This document shows, one piece after another, positions 34,325 to 44,142 of a DNA stretch of 64,000 nt. The notes under the pieces were generated by a model. It saw only the letters and a list, made by a program, of their open reading frames with translations, was not told where the DNA came from and searched no databases. A program made the translations under genes and the position numbers. Each line of letters starts with the position of its first letter. Within the stretch, counting starts at the first letter, position 1. The DNA lies in the NCBI GenBank assembly GCA_036346375.1, contig CM070517.1, positions 46,038,200 to 46,102,199 of the forward strand. The letters are read 5' to 3'. The DNA comes from Guadua angustifolia. Its lineage: Eukaryota; Streptophyta; Magnoliopsida; Poales; Poaceae.

Positions 34325-35152
34325 ATGGCCTTAAAACTCAACTCCTCGTACCCCGCGCCCGCTTCCCTTAAACCCCACTACTCGTACCCCACTTCCGAGA
34401 TCAAACAGAACCACGACCTCTCGCCTCCCAAGCCAGGAACCCAAGAAACAAGCCCTTCGATCCTTTCGGGCGATATGGGTTCGATCCTCTCGCTTGGTAT
34501 GGGTTCGATCCTTTCCCAAGATAGCTCGGATGGTATGGGTGACCATGGCAATGGAGTAGAGGTGCCGAAGGATCAGCGGTTTGACGTCGAGGAGGAGTTC
34601 GGCGGCGCCGCCGTCGACGACGTACACCCGCATCTGCACGAGCGGGAGGTCCATGATGCTGATGACGCCCCGGAGGGATGGCTTCAGGGGATGGAGGAGG
34701 AGGAGGTCGGCGGCGCCGTCAAAGACGACCAGCAGCTGCCGCGGCACGAGGAGGGTGAAATCCCCGACGCCGACGATGTCCTGGACGACTGGCTCGATTC
34801 GGTGGAGGAAGGGGAGGAGTTCGACGACGAACCGCCGCCGCAGCACGAGGAGGACCAGGTCCCCGTATTCGACACCGCCGAGGCGCTCCAGCACGCTCTC
34901 CTTGAGTTCTTTACCGAGTGCCGACTGGAGGAGAAGGGCAAGAAGCCCTGTACCACCTGCTTCACCGACCCAACCATTCGTAAGCGGAAGAAACTCCATC
35001 CCAATTCTTTCAAGAAGCATTACACTTCTTGCCACAGACAAATCATGCGTAAGAAGTCGAGGCGCATTGAGTGCACCTATTGCAACAACTGGTTTGCCAC
35101 CCTGACCGCGTACTACGAGCATAAGGCGATATTTCATCGGAACCATCGCTAG
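34325..35152 (+). CDS. Acidic protein with C-terminal C2H2 zinc finger, cassette 2 (intact)
   Basis: A single-exon frame of 275 residues. Residues 80-190 are rich in Asp/Glu (GEEFDDEPPPQHEEDQVP). The C-terminal 80 are basic and contain a canonical C-X2-C-X12-H-X4-H finger (CTYCNNWFATLTAYYEHKAIFH), preceded by another CxxC unit (CTTCFTDP) with His and Cys about 20 residues on, and lysine/arginine clusters (IRKRKKLH, MRKKSRRIE) that could be nuclear signals. A nucleic-acid-binding role is inferred only. I do not recognise a named family. The N-terminal ~78 residues contain a repeated MGSILS unit and correspond to what looks like 5' UTR in the diverged copy at 43.0 kb, so translation might instead start at MGDHGNG. 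Cassette 1 is the split homologue. Confidence 0.72.
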   Translation: MALKLNSSYPAPASLKPHYSYPTSEIKQNHDLSPPKPGTQETSPSILSGDMGSILSLGMGSILSQDSSDGMGDHGNGVEVPKDQRFDVEEEFGGAAVDDVHPHLHEREVHDADDAPEGWLQGMEEEEVGGAVKDDQQLPRHEEGEIPDADDVLDDWLDSVEEGEEFDDEPPPQHEEDQVPVFDTAEALQHALLEFFTECRLEEKGKKPCTTCFTDPTIRKRKKLHPNSFKKHYTSCHRQIMRKKSRRIECTYCNNWFATLTAYYEHKAIFHRNHR

Positions 35153-37045
35153 GGTACCTCAACGAAGTGAAAAATTTGGAACTATTAGGTATTTTTTTAT
35201 GTCTATTTTCCTAAAGAGAGTTTTGCGCAACATTGCCAATTGCCTAAACTCTTGAAGCAATTGTCGATTAATACACATTGGAGCCTTTCATTTTTTTAAA
35301 TGTCCGATTTGATTCTGAATGTTTTCCATGCAGGCAGCAGACTGCGGAGAGAGCATTTTCGAAAATGTTATGATTGAACCAACAGACATTATATACTAAT
35401 GAAATTTAAAGTAATCTGACAATATGATCACCAAAATGCGGAGTGTTAAGTCCTACCTTCTGAACGAGAAGAGCAACGGGAAGACCAAATAATTAGAGGA
35501 TGAGATGCTCCGGGAAACGTGAATCCGCTGCAGCCTGTAGCTATCTTTGTTCCATCGAGATGTATATATATGTTCCTTTGCACCTTTGATATTGCACTTA
35601 CTAAATGAATTGAAGGAGATGATCTATTATGTATAATTTTTTTTCTTTCTTTAGATGAAGAAGATGATCTAGTAGTAGTACATGTTCGAGTCGGACTCTA
35701 ATTAACAAGTGTCCCCATCGGATTCGGTTTTGTGGGGGTTGGGGGGTATTTAAGCAGGCCGTGTATTTCGAAGAGCCACACGGCGACATCAAGGGTGTAC
35801 CAAAAGAACTTCCAACTATAGTGGTTTAAATTTTGTTCATTGCTTATGTTCTTCGAAGCTATTAAGTAGCAATAAACGTACAGTGAAACACAAGAAAAAA
35901 AAAGGATTGAAATATAATTTTCGCTATTGACCACCAATCTCACCAATTCGGAGAAGGCTTTTCACTACTAAAAGATGATGGTAGGGCAAGTGTTAGCAAC
36001 TACTGGTCATAAATAAATAACACACTTTGTTAATCGTTTACGAGAAGCTCTACAATACTTTTCTTTATCATAAATAACTAGGCAAGGGCGGGAGCGCGGC
36101 TGGCCGTCTTTTACGGTAGTGAAGCACGGTAAAAATAAAAAACTAGATTTATAATTTTGCTCGATAAAAAACTAAATTTGAGAAAAATAAAGTAAGTAAA
36201 ACTAGAAAAGTCATCACTCATTAGGAGCTGCGCAAATAGGTAGGGAGACGTGCCTGGTCTGAATTAAGATCGATGACTATGGTGGACTCGAATCAGTCTG
36301 TGACTCATGACATGCACGGCGCGGATCGCCGGTCTTTGGAGCCTAGCTAGCTGCTTGATGCATGGTGATCCGATAATCTCCGACGAATCGGCGACGACGA
36401 CAAGATGATTGTCGCACGCCGCATTATACGTACGTACATATATGCCACTAAACTGAATACCCGCTGGTCGAAATGGTCGTGTGATCCAAATTGTTCAGTA
36501 CGAGTTGAATTTGAGTAATTTTAGATGTATTTCGGCCGTGCATGAGTACCAATGTAAGGCTAAGAGGTGCACCCCATGTAGCAAGATTACAAATTATGAG
36601 TTGAGTTATATGAAATAAAGAAAAGCCATTGGACATCACGATTGGCGTGATTGCTATGAGTTGAGAGAGGAAGATTTGCTGCACAAGAGAGGAGAGAGTT
36701 GATTGCACAAGTTAAAGATTCATTGTTTTCATATTATACTTGAAGGAAGCTCTTGCAATTCTATCTGTTTCAGATTGGTTTGCAAGTTTTCGCGTGTGGT
36801 AATGTAAAAAATCAGGCAGCTTACGCATTAATTAGCTATTCTTGAATCTTGATAGTTGATCCATGTCACACTATGCGCCTCACCAGTCGGCTGACACCAC
36901 CACATCTCTACCGGCGACAAGCACCACCTCTTTCCTGTTGCTAGCGTTGCCGTCTCTTCTCCCCCGTCGCCCGTGTCGGCCAGCACCGCCCCCTGCCCCC
37001 ACCCCATACAGTCTCAAGCTCCAATAAGCAGAGGCGTGATCATCT
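35153..37045. other. 3' flank of cassette 2, including an F-box promoter remnant
   Basis: Homologous to 20623-22515. The segment 35670-35805 (GTTCGAGTCGGACTC, then GTATTTAAGCAGGCCGTGTA, GACATCAAGGGTGTACCAA) matches the F-box gene promoters near 41.1 and 63.1 kb and then diverges before any coding sequence. The remainder is AT-rich and ends at CAGTCTCAAGCTCCAATAAG (about 37010). Confidence 0.7.
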
Positions 37046-38026
37046 GGTGTCCATAACTCGAAGTCCAAATTAGGAGGAACACATCAGACGATTACACTGA
37101 TTTTTGGTTTCTCTCATTAATTAGGATATTTAGTTGACTACATTTTCATTCAAAATCACCACAGTGCATGGCTATTGGAACATGTAACGTACTTGCATCA
37201 AATTCACAACTGCTCACTTATTCATCCAAATTTGTTGGAAAATTTCATCAGGTTACTTATTTCCATTCAATTTGATCATGAAGGCCATGTGTGGAGAACC
37301 TTGTGCGTTTTTTTTTACCTAAGCATAACTTCCTAGGTAGGTTATGGATGGAATAATTTCTAGAATCTGTGTGCGAGGGGGATGAACAAGATGTTTACTG
37401 TGTTATTTCCAATGTATTGCCTGTCCTTAAAAATTCCAGGCCAGGGGCTATTTATAGGGACCCTGTTGACCCGAGGTGATCTTACAATTGTGCCCCTATG
37501 CAACCCATAGGGTGCTAGAGGCCCTCCGGTACTTTCCCACTCGTGGGACCTAACTCGTAGGCACTATGATGACTTGTCGTGTAGACCCATACATGCCATG
37601 ATGACCGCTTGGGTAGACCTCCCTTCGTTTTCGCTATCCCTCCTGGGTTTACCCCCTCTAGCATGCTTGTTCAGATCTAGCAAGGGTGGCGCATGTCCCT
37701 TCGGAAGCTGGCAGAAACCTTCGGTGTGCGTTTGAAGGCTTCATTCATGGCGCACCCCCTGCAGCTCTGAGACGAGGGGGTGCTTCTTCTGCCGAAGGTG
37801 TCCTACCTAGGGAACAGCAGGGGATGGCGCTAGGGAGCGATTAAGAAAGATAGGGGATGATGCTCGGCTTCGTCTCCCCCTTTGCACCTTTCATGATGCT
37901 AGGGCGCAACTAGAAAAGATAGGGGACGACGTTTGGATTCGCCTACTCCTTCACACCCTTCGCTACGCTACGACGGGATAAAAAAAGATTGGGGATGGCG
38001 CTTGGATTCATCTCCCCCTTCTAACC
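37046..38026. other. Probable LTR-derived DNA with short tandem repeats
   Basis: Contains CTATTTATAGGGACCCTG (37450), a pattern common in grass LTRs, and at 37830-38020 three degenerate ~68 bp repeats (AAAGATAGGGGATGA, AAAGATAGGGGACGA, AAAGATTGGGGATGG). A fourth unit lies at 38290-38340 beyond an inserted TRIM-like element. Ends and TSD were not found, so the element type is unsettled. Confidence 0.45.
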
Positions 38027-38255
38027 TGTTGAAATATAAGTAAATTGCTCACCTTTCCTCATTAACTTAAACTTTTAGGTGAATTAGCTGATGCATACAA
38101 CTAGATATGATATCAGAACCAAAAGGTCTCGAATTCAAGACTCGGTTGGCGCAATTACAAAAATAATTGTAGCCCACTTCTATTCCCCGTCCTAAGCCAG
38201 AGAAGTCTATACGTGAGGAGAAGTGTTGAAGTATATTCCTCATTAGTTTAAGCTT
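38027..38255 (+). mobile_element. TRIM/SMART-like miniature LTR retrotransposon
   Basis: TGTTGAAATATAAG at 38027 and TGTTGAAGTATA at 38224 are short direct terminal repeats (the second with an internal deletion). Downstream of the first repeat, ATGATATCAGAACC (about 38107-38120) resembles the initiator-Met primer site TGGTATCAGAGC. Total length is about 230 bp with no coding capacity. It interrupts the ~68 bp repeat array. Confidence 0.55.
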
Positions 38256-38439
38256 TGCCCCCTCCTCGCACCCTTTGTTGCACTAGGACGCGACAAAAAA
38301 AGATAGGGGACCCCCTCGCACCCTTTGCTACCCTTTTCTACGGTGTGGTCCATAGCATCTTTTCACATTTACACATATCACTAGCCAGGGTAACGCGTTA
38401 CGCTACATCGTGCACGACGATGCAATATGTAAAATTTGG

Positions 38440-39010
38440 GAAATCTAATCGTATTTTCAGTTTTCGTATTTTTTTAAAAAAATGGGTAGTTAGGACCCAT
38501 CGACGAATATATGGGCTATTATAAACCCTGAACGACTCTATGTTTTTTAGAAAACCGCGGTTAGGACCCGTCGGCGAATCTATAGGCTGCTATAAACCTC
38601 TGACGAATATGTGTTTTTTTAGATTTAGGGAATTTGGTCAGATTTTCGGTTTTCGTTTTTTTTTAAAAAAAAAGGTCATTAGGACCCGTCAGCGAATTTA
38701 TGGGCTGCTATAAATCTTTGACGAACCTGTATTTTTTTTTGAGAAAACCATGGTTAAGACCCGTTGGGGTTTTTTTAAGAAAACCGCAACTGTTTTTTAA
38801 CGTAATTTGGAAAATTTGATCGTATTTTTGGCTTTCATATTTTTTTTAAAAAAAATGGGTCGTTAGAACCCATCAGCGAATCTATGGGCCACTATAAATC
38901 TTCGACAAATCTGTGTTTTTTTGTGGGGTGTATTTTTGTTTTTGAGACCATTTCTATAAAAACCGTGAAAGAATAGCGTAAACCGTAGAGGGACCTAAAG
39001 TAATTTTTTT
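38440..39010. repeat. Degenerate tandem repeat downstream of F-box gene A
   Basis: Units of about 70-120 bp with the core GGACCCGTCGGCGAATCTAT, GGGCTGCTATAAA and TTAGAAAACCGCGG occur at about 38491, 38563, 38681, 38757 and 38863. The same repeats recur at 60430-60900 in the duplicate locus. Confidence 0.75.
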
Positions 39011-39711
39011 CCGGGGTCCGCTCCTCTAAAAACCACCAGGAGGACCTAAATGTAAACCACAGAGGGACCTAAATGTAATTTTATTTTTTCAAGTTTATTT
39101 TATTAAAAAACTGCTAAAAAGACTTAAACGCAATTTCTAATTTTTCGACGGACTTCTCTGCGAAGGCCGATACGTGGCCTCCCTCACAAGCCGACAATCC
39201 TCGCCACTTTAATATATAGTATACGTACATTCATCCCTAGCGTACTGGCTCCAAAAGTACCCCTGGGTCCGGTGCGAGGACATCCCTTTTTCTACCGCTT
39301 GGTCCATAACCACATCAGTAGTTTATGAATGGAATGATTTCTAAAAGAGACGAGTCAAGAGCGAAAAAATACATCAGTAGTTTATGGATGGAATGATTTC
39401 TAAAAGAGACAAGTTAAAAGCAAAAAAAAAATACTAAAGTGACAGGAAGCATTAGGTACAAAACAACTATTATGAATTATTATGTTCCCCTCACACGAAG
39501 ACATCCATATGTAGGACAACCCAACGCTTTAAGTTTGATTATTGTGGGCGAACATCAATACATCCATTTGATAAGTAAAACAAATTCAGAAATACGAATT
39601 CATTTGATAGGTTATTCATAACTAATCGATACTAATTTGTTCTACGACTTACAGCGAGCAGGCTGAGATTGGAGGATGCACCCTCTACTAAAGTCAACAC
39701 TACTGCCCCCC
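39011..39711. other. 3' flank of F-box gene A
   Basis: Contains a local duplication (CATCAGTAGTTTATG at 39313 and 39371), conserved in the second F-box locus (61245, 61303). The stretch 39460-39640 has an open plus frame that is shared with the duplicate but matches nothing I know. Confidence 0.45.
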
Positions 39712-41028
39712 CTAGAAAAGGGTGGGTGTTATCCAAACCGGGGAAGGCCAATTCAGCCACGGATGCAAAGGCGGCGCTGCGGCGTCGAAGCTCTGCAAGC
39801 TCTTGCTCTCAATGTCCCAAACGCCTATTTCTCGCCAGTTATACTTGTAAATGCTGACATCCTCGAACGAGTCATCCGTGATGTATGCGCAGTTCGGCTT
39901 CAACATCGGGAAATCCTTGGTAGGAAGGCACATGGTGCAATTGTAACCGAGGAACAAAGCATGGTCTCCCAAGCTCGTCATCTTCACAAGCTTCTGCCCA
40001 TCAAGGTCGACCTTGTAGAGCTCAATGTCAGTCGTCCTGAGCTCCATATATGGGTCGATGTCCTCGTCGTAGTAGCCGTCGCCCACCTCCAGATCGTCCG
40101 GAAGATCCGAGGGCGTCGACGATTCGACGTAGTCCCTCCACCTCCAGACTTGCAAGATGTCGCCCCATGGCGCCTGGAGCAGGTACATGCCGTCTGGTTC
40201 GTCCTTCCCTTCCATCGTTTCTCCCATGATCTTTGTTACAATTGGGGAATCGCCGTTGAGGTCTAGGGTGTATATGGATCCGTCGCAGCGCAGAACGTAG
40301 AACAAGCCATCTTCGTCGTTGAAGAAGGAATCGAGGAAGCCATAGCTGACGCGGATGCACTCGTGGTCGTCCGGCGAGACCCACGTCCACCGCTTGTCAG
40401 CGGGTCGGGCGTACGAGAGTTCGCCGATCGGCATGTGCACGAGCAGCGCGACACACGCGCTCCCGGCGGACGGGCTGCGGGAGAGGGACACCCGGTTGTA
40501 CACGCAGCCCCGCGCCTCGCTTGCGGTGAAGGGGGTCGGCTCCGGGTCGTATCTGAACCGCTCGAAGACGTTGTACATGAGACCGCCGTCGGCGCCGGCG
40601 AAGCTCTCGACGTGGTGGATGGTACTGATGGGCGGGAGCGCGGCCTGGGCGCCAGTGACGGGGTTGAGGAGCCGGAGGTTGGAGGCCTCGTCGGCGGTGA
40701 CCAGCCAGCCGTGGGCCGAGCCGACCGTGGAGTGGCTGGTGAGCGGCGAGAGCGGGAAGGGGACGCGGAAGGACTCGCCGGTGAAGGGGCAGTAGACGGC
40801 CGCGGCGTCGGGGGCGCAAGCGTCGCAGGCGTAGAGCAGGCAGGGGAGCTGCCTCGGTGAGACCGGAAGGGGGAGGCGGAGGCGGAGTAAGGCGGCTGAA
40901 GCGGCGTGCCACGCGGCGCAGACGGCGCCGGAGCGGATGAGGTCGGGGATGTCCAGTTCCTCCATGACAATCAGGAGCATTTCCTCCAGCAGCCCCGCCC
41001 AATCGGGTCTGGCGGCGGCGGCGGTCAT
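39712..41028 (-). CDS. F-box protein with DUF295 domain, copy A
   Basis: A single-exon gene of 438 residues. An F-box lies at residues 9-50 (WAGLLEEMLLIVMEELDIPD, SGAVCAAWHAASAALLRLRL), the SKP1-binding part of SCF E3 ubiquitin ligases. The rest is a DUF295/KIB-type propeller region with typical segments: STVGSAHGWLVTADEASNLR, LLNPVTGAQAALPPI, and the signature ALFLGYNCTMCLPTKDFPML, KPNCAYITDD near 365-395, then IGVWDIESKSLQSF. Length and domain order are normal for this large grass family. Substrate unknown. The whole locus is duplicated at 61657-62982, with about 27 amino-acid differences and no frame damage in either, which suggests both can be expressed. A TATA-like CTATTTAAG lies about 120 bp upstream. 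Confidence 0.92.
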   Translation of the reverse strand: MTAAAARPDWAGLLEEMLLIVMEELDIPDLIRSGAVCAAWHAASAALLRLRLPLPVSPRQLPCLLYACDACAPDAAAVYCPFTGESFRVPFPLSPLTSHSTVGSAHGWLVTADEASNLRLLNPVTGAQAALPPISTIHHVESFAGADGGLMYNVFERFRYDPEPTPFTASEARGCVYNRVSLSRSPSAGSACVALLVHMPIGELSYARPADKRWTWVSPDDHECIRVSYGFLDSFFNDEDGLFYVLRCDGSIYTLDLNGDSPIVTKIMGETMEGKDEPDGMYLLQAPWGDILQVWRWRDYVESSTPSDLPDDLEVGDGYYDEDIDPYMELRTTDIELYKVDLDGQKLVKMTSLGDHALFLGYNCTMCLPTKDFPMLKPNCAYITDDSFEDVSIYKYNWREIGVWDIESKSLQSFDAAAPPLHPWLNWPSPVWITPTLF

Positions 41029-41147
41029 TGTGATGGCAGATGCCGTGGTGGGCGGCGGAGGCGAGCCACAGGGAGCTCAGTTTCCCCTACGTCTCTTGGT
41101 ACACCCTTGATGTCGCCGGCCGTGTGGGTCTTCGAAATACACGGCCT

Positions 41148-41158
41148 GCTTAAATAGG
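41148..41158 (-). promoter_or_regulatory. TATA box of F-box gene A
   Basis: CCTATTTAAGCAGG on the minus strand, about 120 bp before the ATG. The surrounding ~150 bp are conserved at 63.1 kb and in two orphan copies at 21.2 and 35.75 kb. Confidence 0.6.
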
Positions 41159-41265
41159 CAGCCCCAAAACCGAATCCGATGAAGACACTTCTTGGACTCC
41201 GACTCGAACATGTAGATGTACTATGCTCCCCTTCATCCAAAAAAAAGAAAAGAAATTCTTCAAGA

Positions 41266-41704
41266 CGAAACTGATTTTATTTGGCAAAAGACCAGGTCGT
41301 TCGTGAAGAATCATCATGTAATATCAAAGTTTAGTATACTCACTCTGGTTTAGTATACTTTTCGATACAAATCCACATATATGGTTTTTAATATATCCGA
41401 TTTAAATATTTGAAAAGATATCCACGATTAAAGTTTCAAAAGTTTAATTATATTTATGTTCAAAATAATAACTATTTATCACTGGTGGAGGGAGTATTAA
41501 ACTACCGTGGGTGTCCTAATTCTACTCCTTTTGTCTAGTTTTCTTTCTCAACCATCCTGCCAACTCTCAGCTAACGATTCAAAATCCGAGTAGGCCAATT
41601 TTTGGATTCCGACAACACAGCAAAGCGACACGGGGTCTTCCTTCCAGGACGTCGTTTCCGTTTTGAAACTTTTTATATGCCCTATCTAGCCATGAACGCT
41701 TAGA
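41266..41704. other. Intergenic with truncated Stowaway-like MITE
   Basis: 41365-41496 matches the right half of the MITE at 12317-12571 (CATATATGGTTTTTAAT and AATAACTATTTATCAC). It ends CTGGTGGAGGGAGTA. Its left end is missing. Otherwise no features. Confidence 0.5.
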
Positions 41705-42444
41705 AAATAAGTTGGGTTGAAAGTAATTCCTGGGACGGACGCTATGACCTTGTTGTTTGTACAGACAGTGCGGTTTGTCACCCAGCCTTCTCTTTAAGCA
41801 TGGGTTGCCTAATTTACATCCTTTTAGTTTACGGTGGAATACTCAAACCACTTTACGCATTGTGCTATTGTCTGTTCGGGTTTATGTGGAAGGGCCATTT
41901 CGTCCGACAAAGGTGCTCTTGCTATTGCAATGCTCATTGGTCCTAATGCTCCTATTTCATTCGAGAGTAAATACAGAGCTTCTCACATGGCTCACGTTTA
42001 TGATTTCTACAAGCCTGATCTTGCGACTGAATATCCGGTTAGTTTTCGTACCTCTCTACCATTTTTATTCACGTATATACGGGATTTTTTTTCTTTTGAA
42101 TGCCCTGTCTCTAGCTATCCTATAACATCATGTTCATTGCTGATCGATCATTGATAGAAAACTATCCCAAGCATGCTACCTGATGGCATAGGAGTAGTAT
42201 TGTATCTGCCATCCTTGAATCCTTGTAACTATCTATTATTACTTTATACAGGATAGCCAGCGAATGTCATGTTCTCGTGCGGCAGGCTTGACATCCACTA
42301 CGTTTTCATTGAGACTAAACAATGGCCAGCTGCCCTTGAGTTCATTAAGCAGTGCTTGTGCTTGATGTCACCGAAGCTTCATCAAGACATGCGGTCTGCC
42401 CTTCCATCCCTCTCTACCCACAGCCTGCTGCTCTTATAGATGAA
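41705..42444 (+). pseudogene. Hydroxymethylglutaryl-CoA synthase pseudogene
   Basis: Three segments match plant HMG-CoA synthase of the mevalonate pathway: SWVESNSWDGRYDLVVCTDS (41708-41775); VYVEGPFRPT then, after a frame shift, GALAIAMLIGPNAPISFESK and YRASHMAHVYDFYKPDLATE (41878-42034); and a distal exon reading STTFSLRLNNGQLPLSSLS and LDVTEASSRHAV (about 42290-42385). The first intron is present but its 3' splice site is degraded, and exons between the second and third segments are missing. Retained introns indicate a DNA-level copy, not a retrocopy. The N-terminal catalytic half is absent. Non-functional. Confidence 0.82.
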
Positions 42445-43027
42445 CATATATTGTCGGTGTACGGTTCCAGAATTCATTACCAAAATGGTTCCTGCCATTC
42501 TGCCAAACTGGCAACAAATTGCCTTGAAGGGTCAATTCAGTGTTAGGAACTATGGAAGTTTAGTCCATGACATAGTTTAATGTTTGAGTTTACATTAGTC
42601 CCTAAACCATGCTATATGCTATATGCGGAAAACCATGCTATATACAACTATCAGATCAAATGGTACGATCGAAACCATGAACACAAACTATCAACGAGAG
42701 CGACGACACTTGTGACAACGCAGCTCAACTAGATCACAAACATGTGCATCAACTACAAACGCTTCCCCGTAACCAAGATAGAGACAAGACAAACAACCCA
42801 AGCACTGCTGAATATACAAAAAGCAACACCAGGTCGCTTTCCCTTTCGCCTGGTTCCACCAAACCATGCAACCAGCAATGTTGCGCAAAACTATAAGGCC
42901 CCAATGTTGTATTACTCAACAATTGCTTCAACAGTTTAGGCAATTAGCAATGTCGTGCAAAACTCTCTTTAGGAAAACGGACAAAAAAATTCCAAAGAAC
43001 TCCAAAATTTTCACCTGGTTGCAGTGC
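42445..43027. other. 3' flank of the diverged zinc-finger gene
   Basis: The part nearest the gene (about 42860-43027) is recognisable as a diverged version of the 3' flank of cassettes 1 and 2 on the opposite strand (TTGCGCAACATTGC, TTGAAGCAATTGTTGA). The rest is unassigned. Confidence 0.5.
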
Positions 43028-43579
43028 CTAGCGTTGGTTCGGATGAAAAATAGCCTTGTGCTCGTAGTAGGAGGCCAGGGTAGCAAACCAATTATTACAG
43101 TAAGTGCACTCTGTACGCCTCGAATTCTTGCGCATGATTTGTCGGTGGCAGGCAGTGTAATGCTTCTCGAAAGAATTGGGACGGAGTTTCTTGCGCTTAC
43201 GAATGGTTGGGTCGGTGAAGCAGGTGGTACAGGGCTTCTCGCCCTTCTCCTCCAGTCGGCACTCGGTAAAGAACTCAAGGAGAGCGTGCTGGAGCGCCTG
43301 GGCGGTGTCGATTACGGGGACCTGGTCCTCCTCGTGCTGCGGCGGCGGCTCGTCGTCGAACTCCTCCCCCTCCTCCACCCAATCGACCCACTCGTCCGGG
43401 ACCTCGTCAGCGTCGGGGATTTCACCCTCCTCGTGCTGCGGTGGCTGCTGGTCGGCTCCGGCGGCCCCTCCGACGTCCTCCTCTATCCCCTGGAGCCATC
43501 CCAGGGCGTCTTCGCCATCGGGCTCGCCGTCGACGGCGGCGCCGCCGAACTCCTCGACCCCCTCGCCATGGTCACCCAT
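43028..43579 (-). CDS. Acidic zinc-finger protein, cassette 3 (diverged, shorter)
   Basis: A 183-residue open frame homologous to the 34.3 kb protein. It has an acidic first part (EEGEIPDADEVPDEWVDWVE, GEEFDDEPPPQHEEDQVP), CTTCFTDPTIRKRKKLRPNS, and the same C-X2-C-X12-H-X4-H finger (CTYCNNWFATLASYYEHKAI). All zinc ligands are conserved. It starts at MGDHGEG. Upstream on the minus strand the sequence is still homologous to the other copies (CAAACAGA.CACACCTCTCG type) but not in frame, which argues that MGDHG is the ancestral start. It lies upstream of F-box gene A in the same orientation, as expected for an ancestral zinc-finger/F-box pair. Function not known. Confidence 0.7.
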   Translation of the reverse strand: MGDHGEGVEEFGGAAVDGEPDGEDALGWLQGIEEDVGGAAGADQQPPQHEEGEIPDADEVPDEWVDWVEEGEEFDDEPPPQHEEDQVPVIDTAQALQHALLEFFTECRLEEKGEKPCTTCFTDPTIRKRKKLRPNSFEKHYTACHRQIMRKNSRRTECTYCNNWFATLASYYEHKAIFHPNQR

Positions 43580-44142
43580 ACTGCTCGTCGCGGCGGGAAA
43601 GGATCGAAGACGGAGATGGGTTCTTGATTTCGGAGCAGGTTGTTTCTTGGTTCTTGGCTTGGGTGGCGAGAGGTGTGTCTGTTTGATCCTGGGGGCGGGG
43701 AAGGAAGAAGCTTGGTTTTATAGCGATTAGTGGCTCCTCTGATGCGGCTTTGCGTGATCCACCGTCAGAACATGATCCGACGCTACGCATAGTTTTGGAG
43801 GGAATGGAAAACAAAATGCAATCATGTGACAGCACAAAAAATTCAAGAAATAAAATACAAAGTTGAATCTGGAATTTTTAGTCTGAATTTGAATTTTGAT
43901 CATTTACGAATTTCTCTGGATTTTTGGCAATTAAAGAAATGCTTTTAATGGTCAAGATAAGGTTTCAGATTTTCCATTTCTGAAATTTAACAAACATAAA
44001 AATCTTGATAAAATTCATTTAAATCCTAAATCATCCCTAGGGCACGTCAGAAAAATTTCAGGAAATTTTGAAATCATTTAATGCTTCTGCAAAATAAAAA
44101 ACAGCAAAATCTAGAAAGAACAGAGACACTGTCAAATTTTAC
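43580..44142. other. 5' flank of the diverged zinc-finger gene
   Basis: 43580-43730 is homologous leader. 43731-44142 is AT-rich with no gene seen. Confidence 0.4.

Noticed and set aside
34331..35146. Long open frame antisense to the zinc-finger gene
   Set aside because: It mirrors the zinc-finger coding strand exactly and arises from its codon composition. The finger motif and copy-to-copy conservation are on the plus strand. The same shadow occurs at 20038-20616.
39439..39621. Possible organelle-derived insert downstream of F-box A
   Set aside because: The translation faintly resembles a small organellar protein, but I could not place it, and the same sequence is simply part of the duplicated F-box flank.
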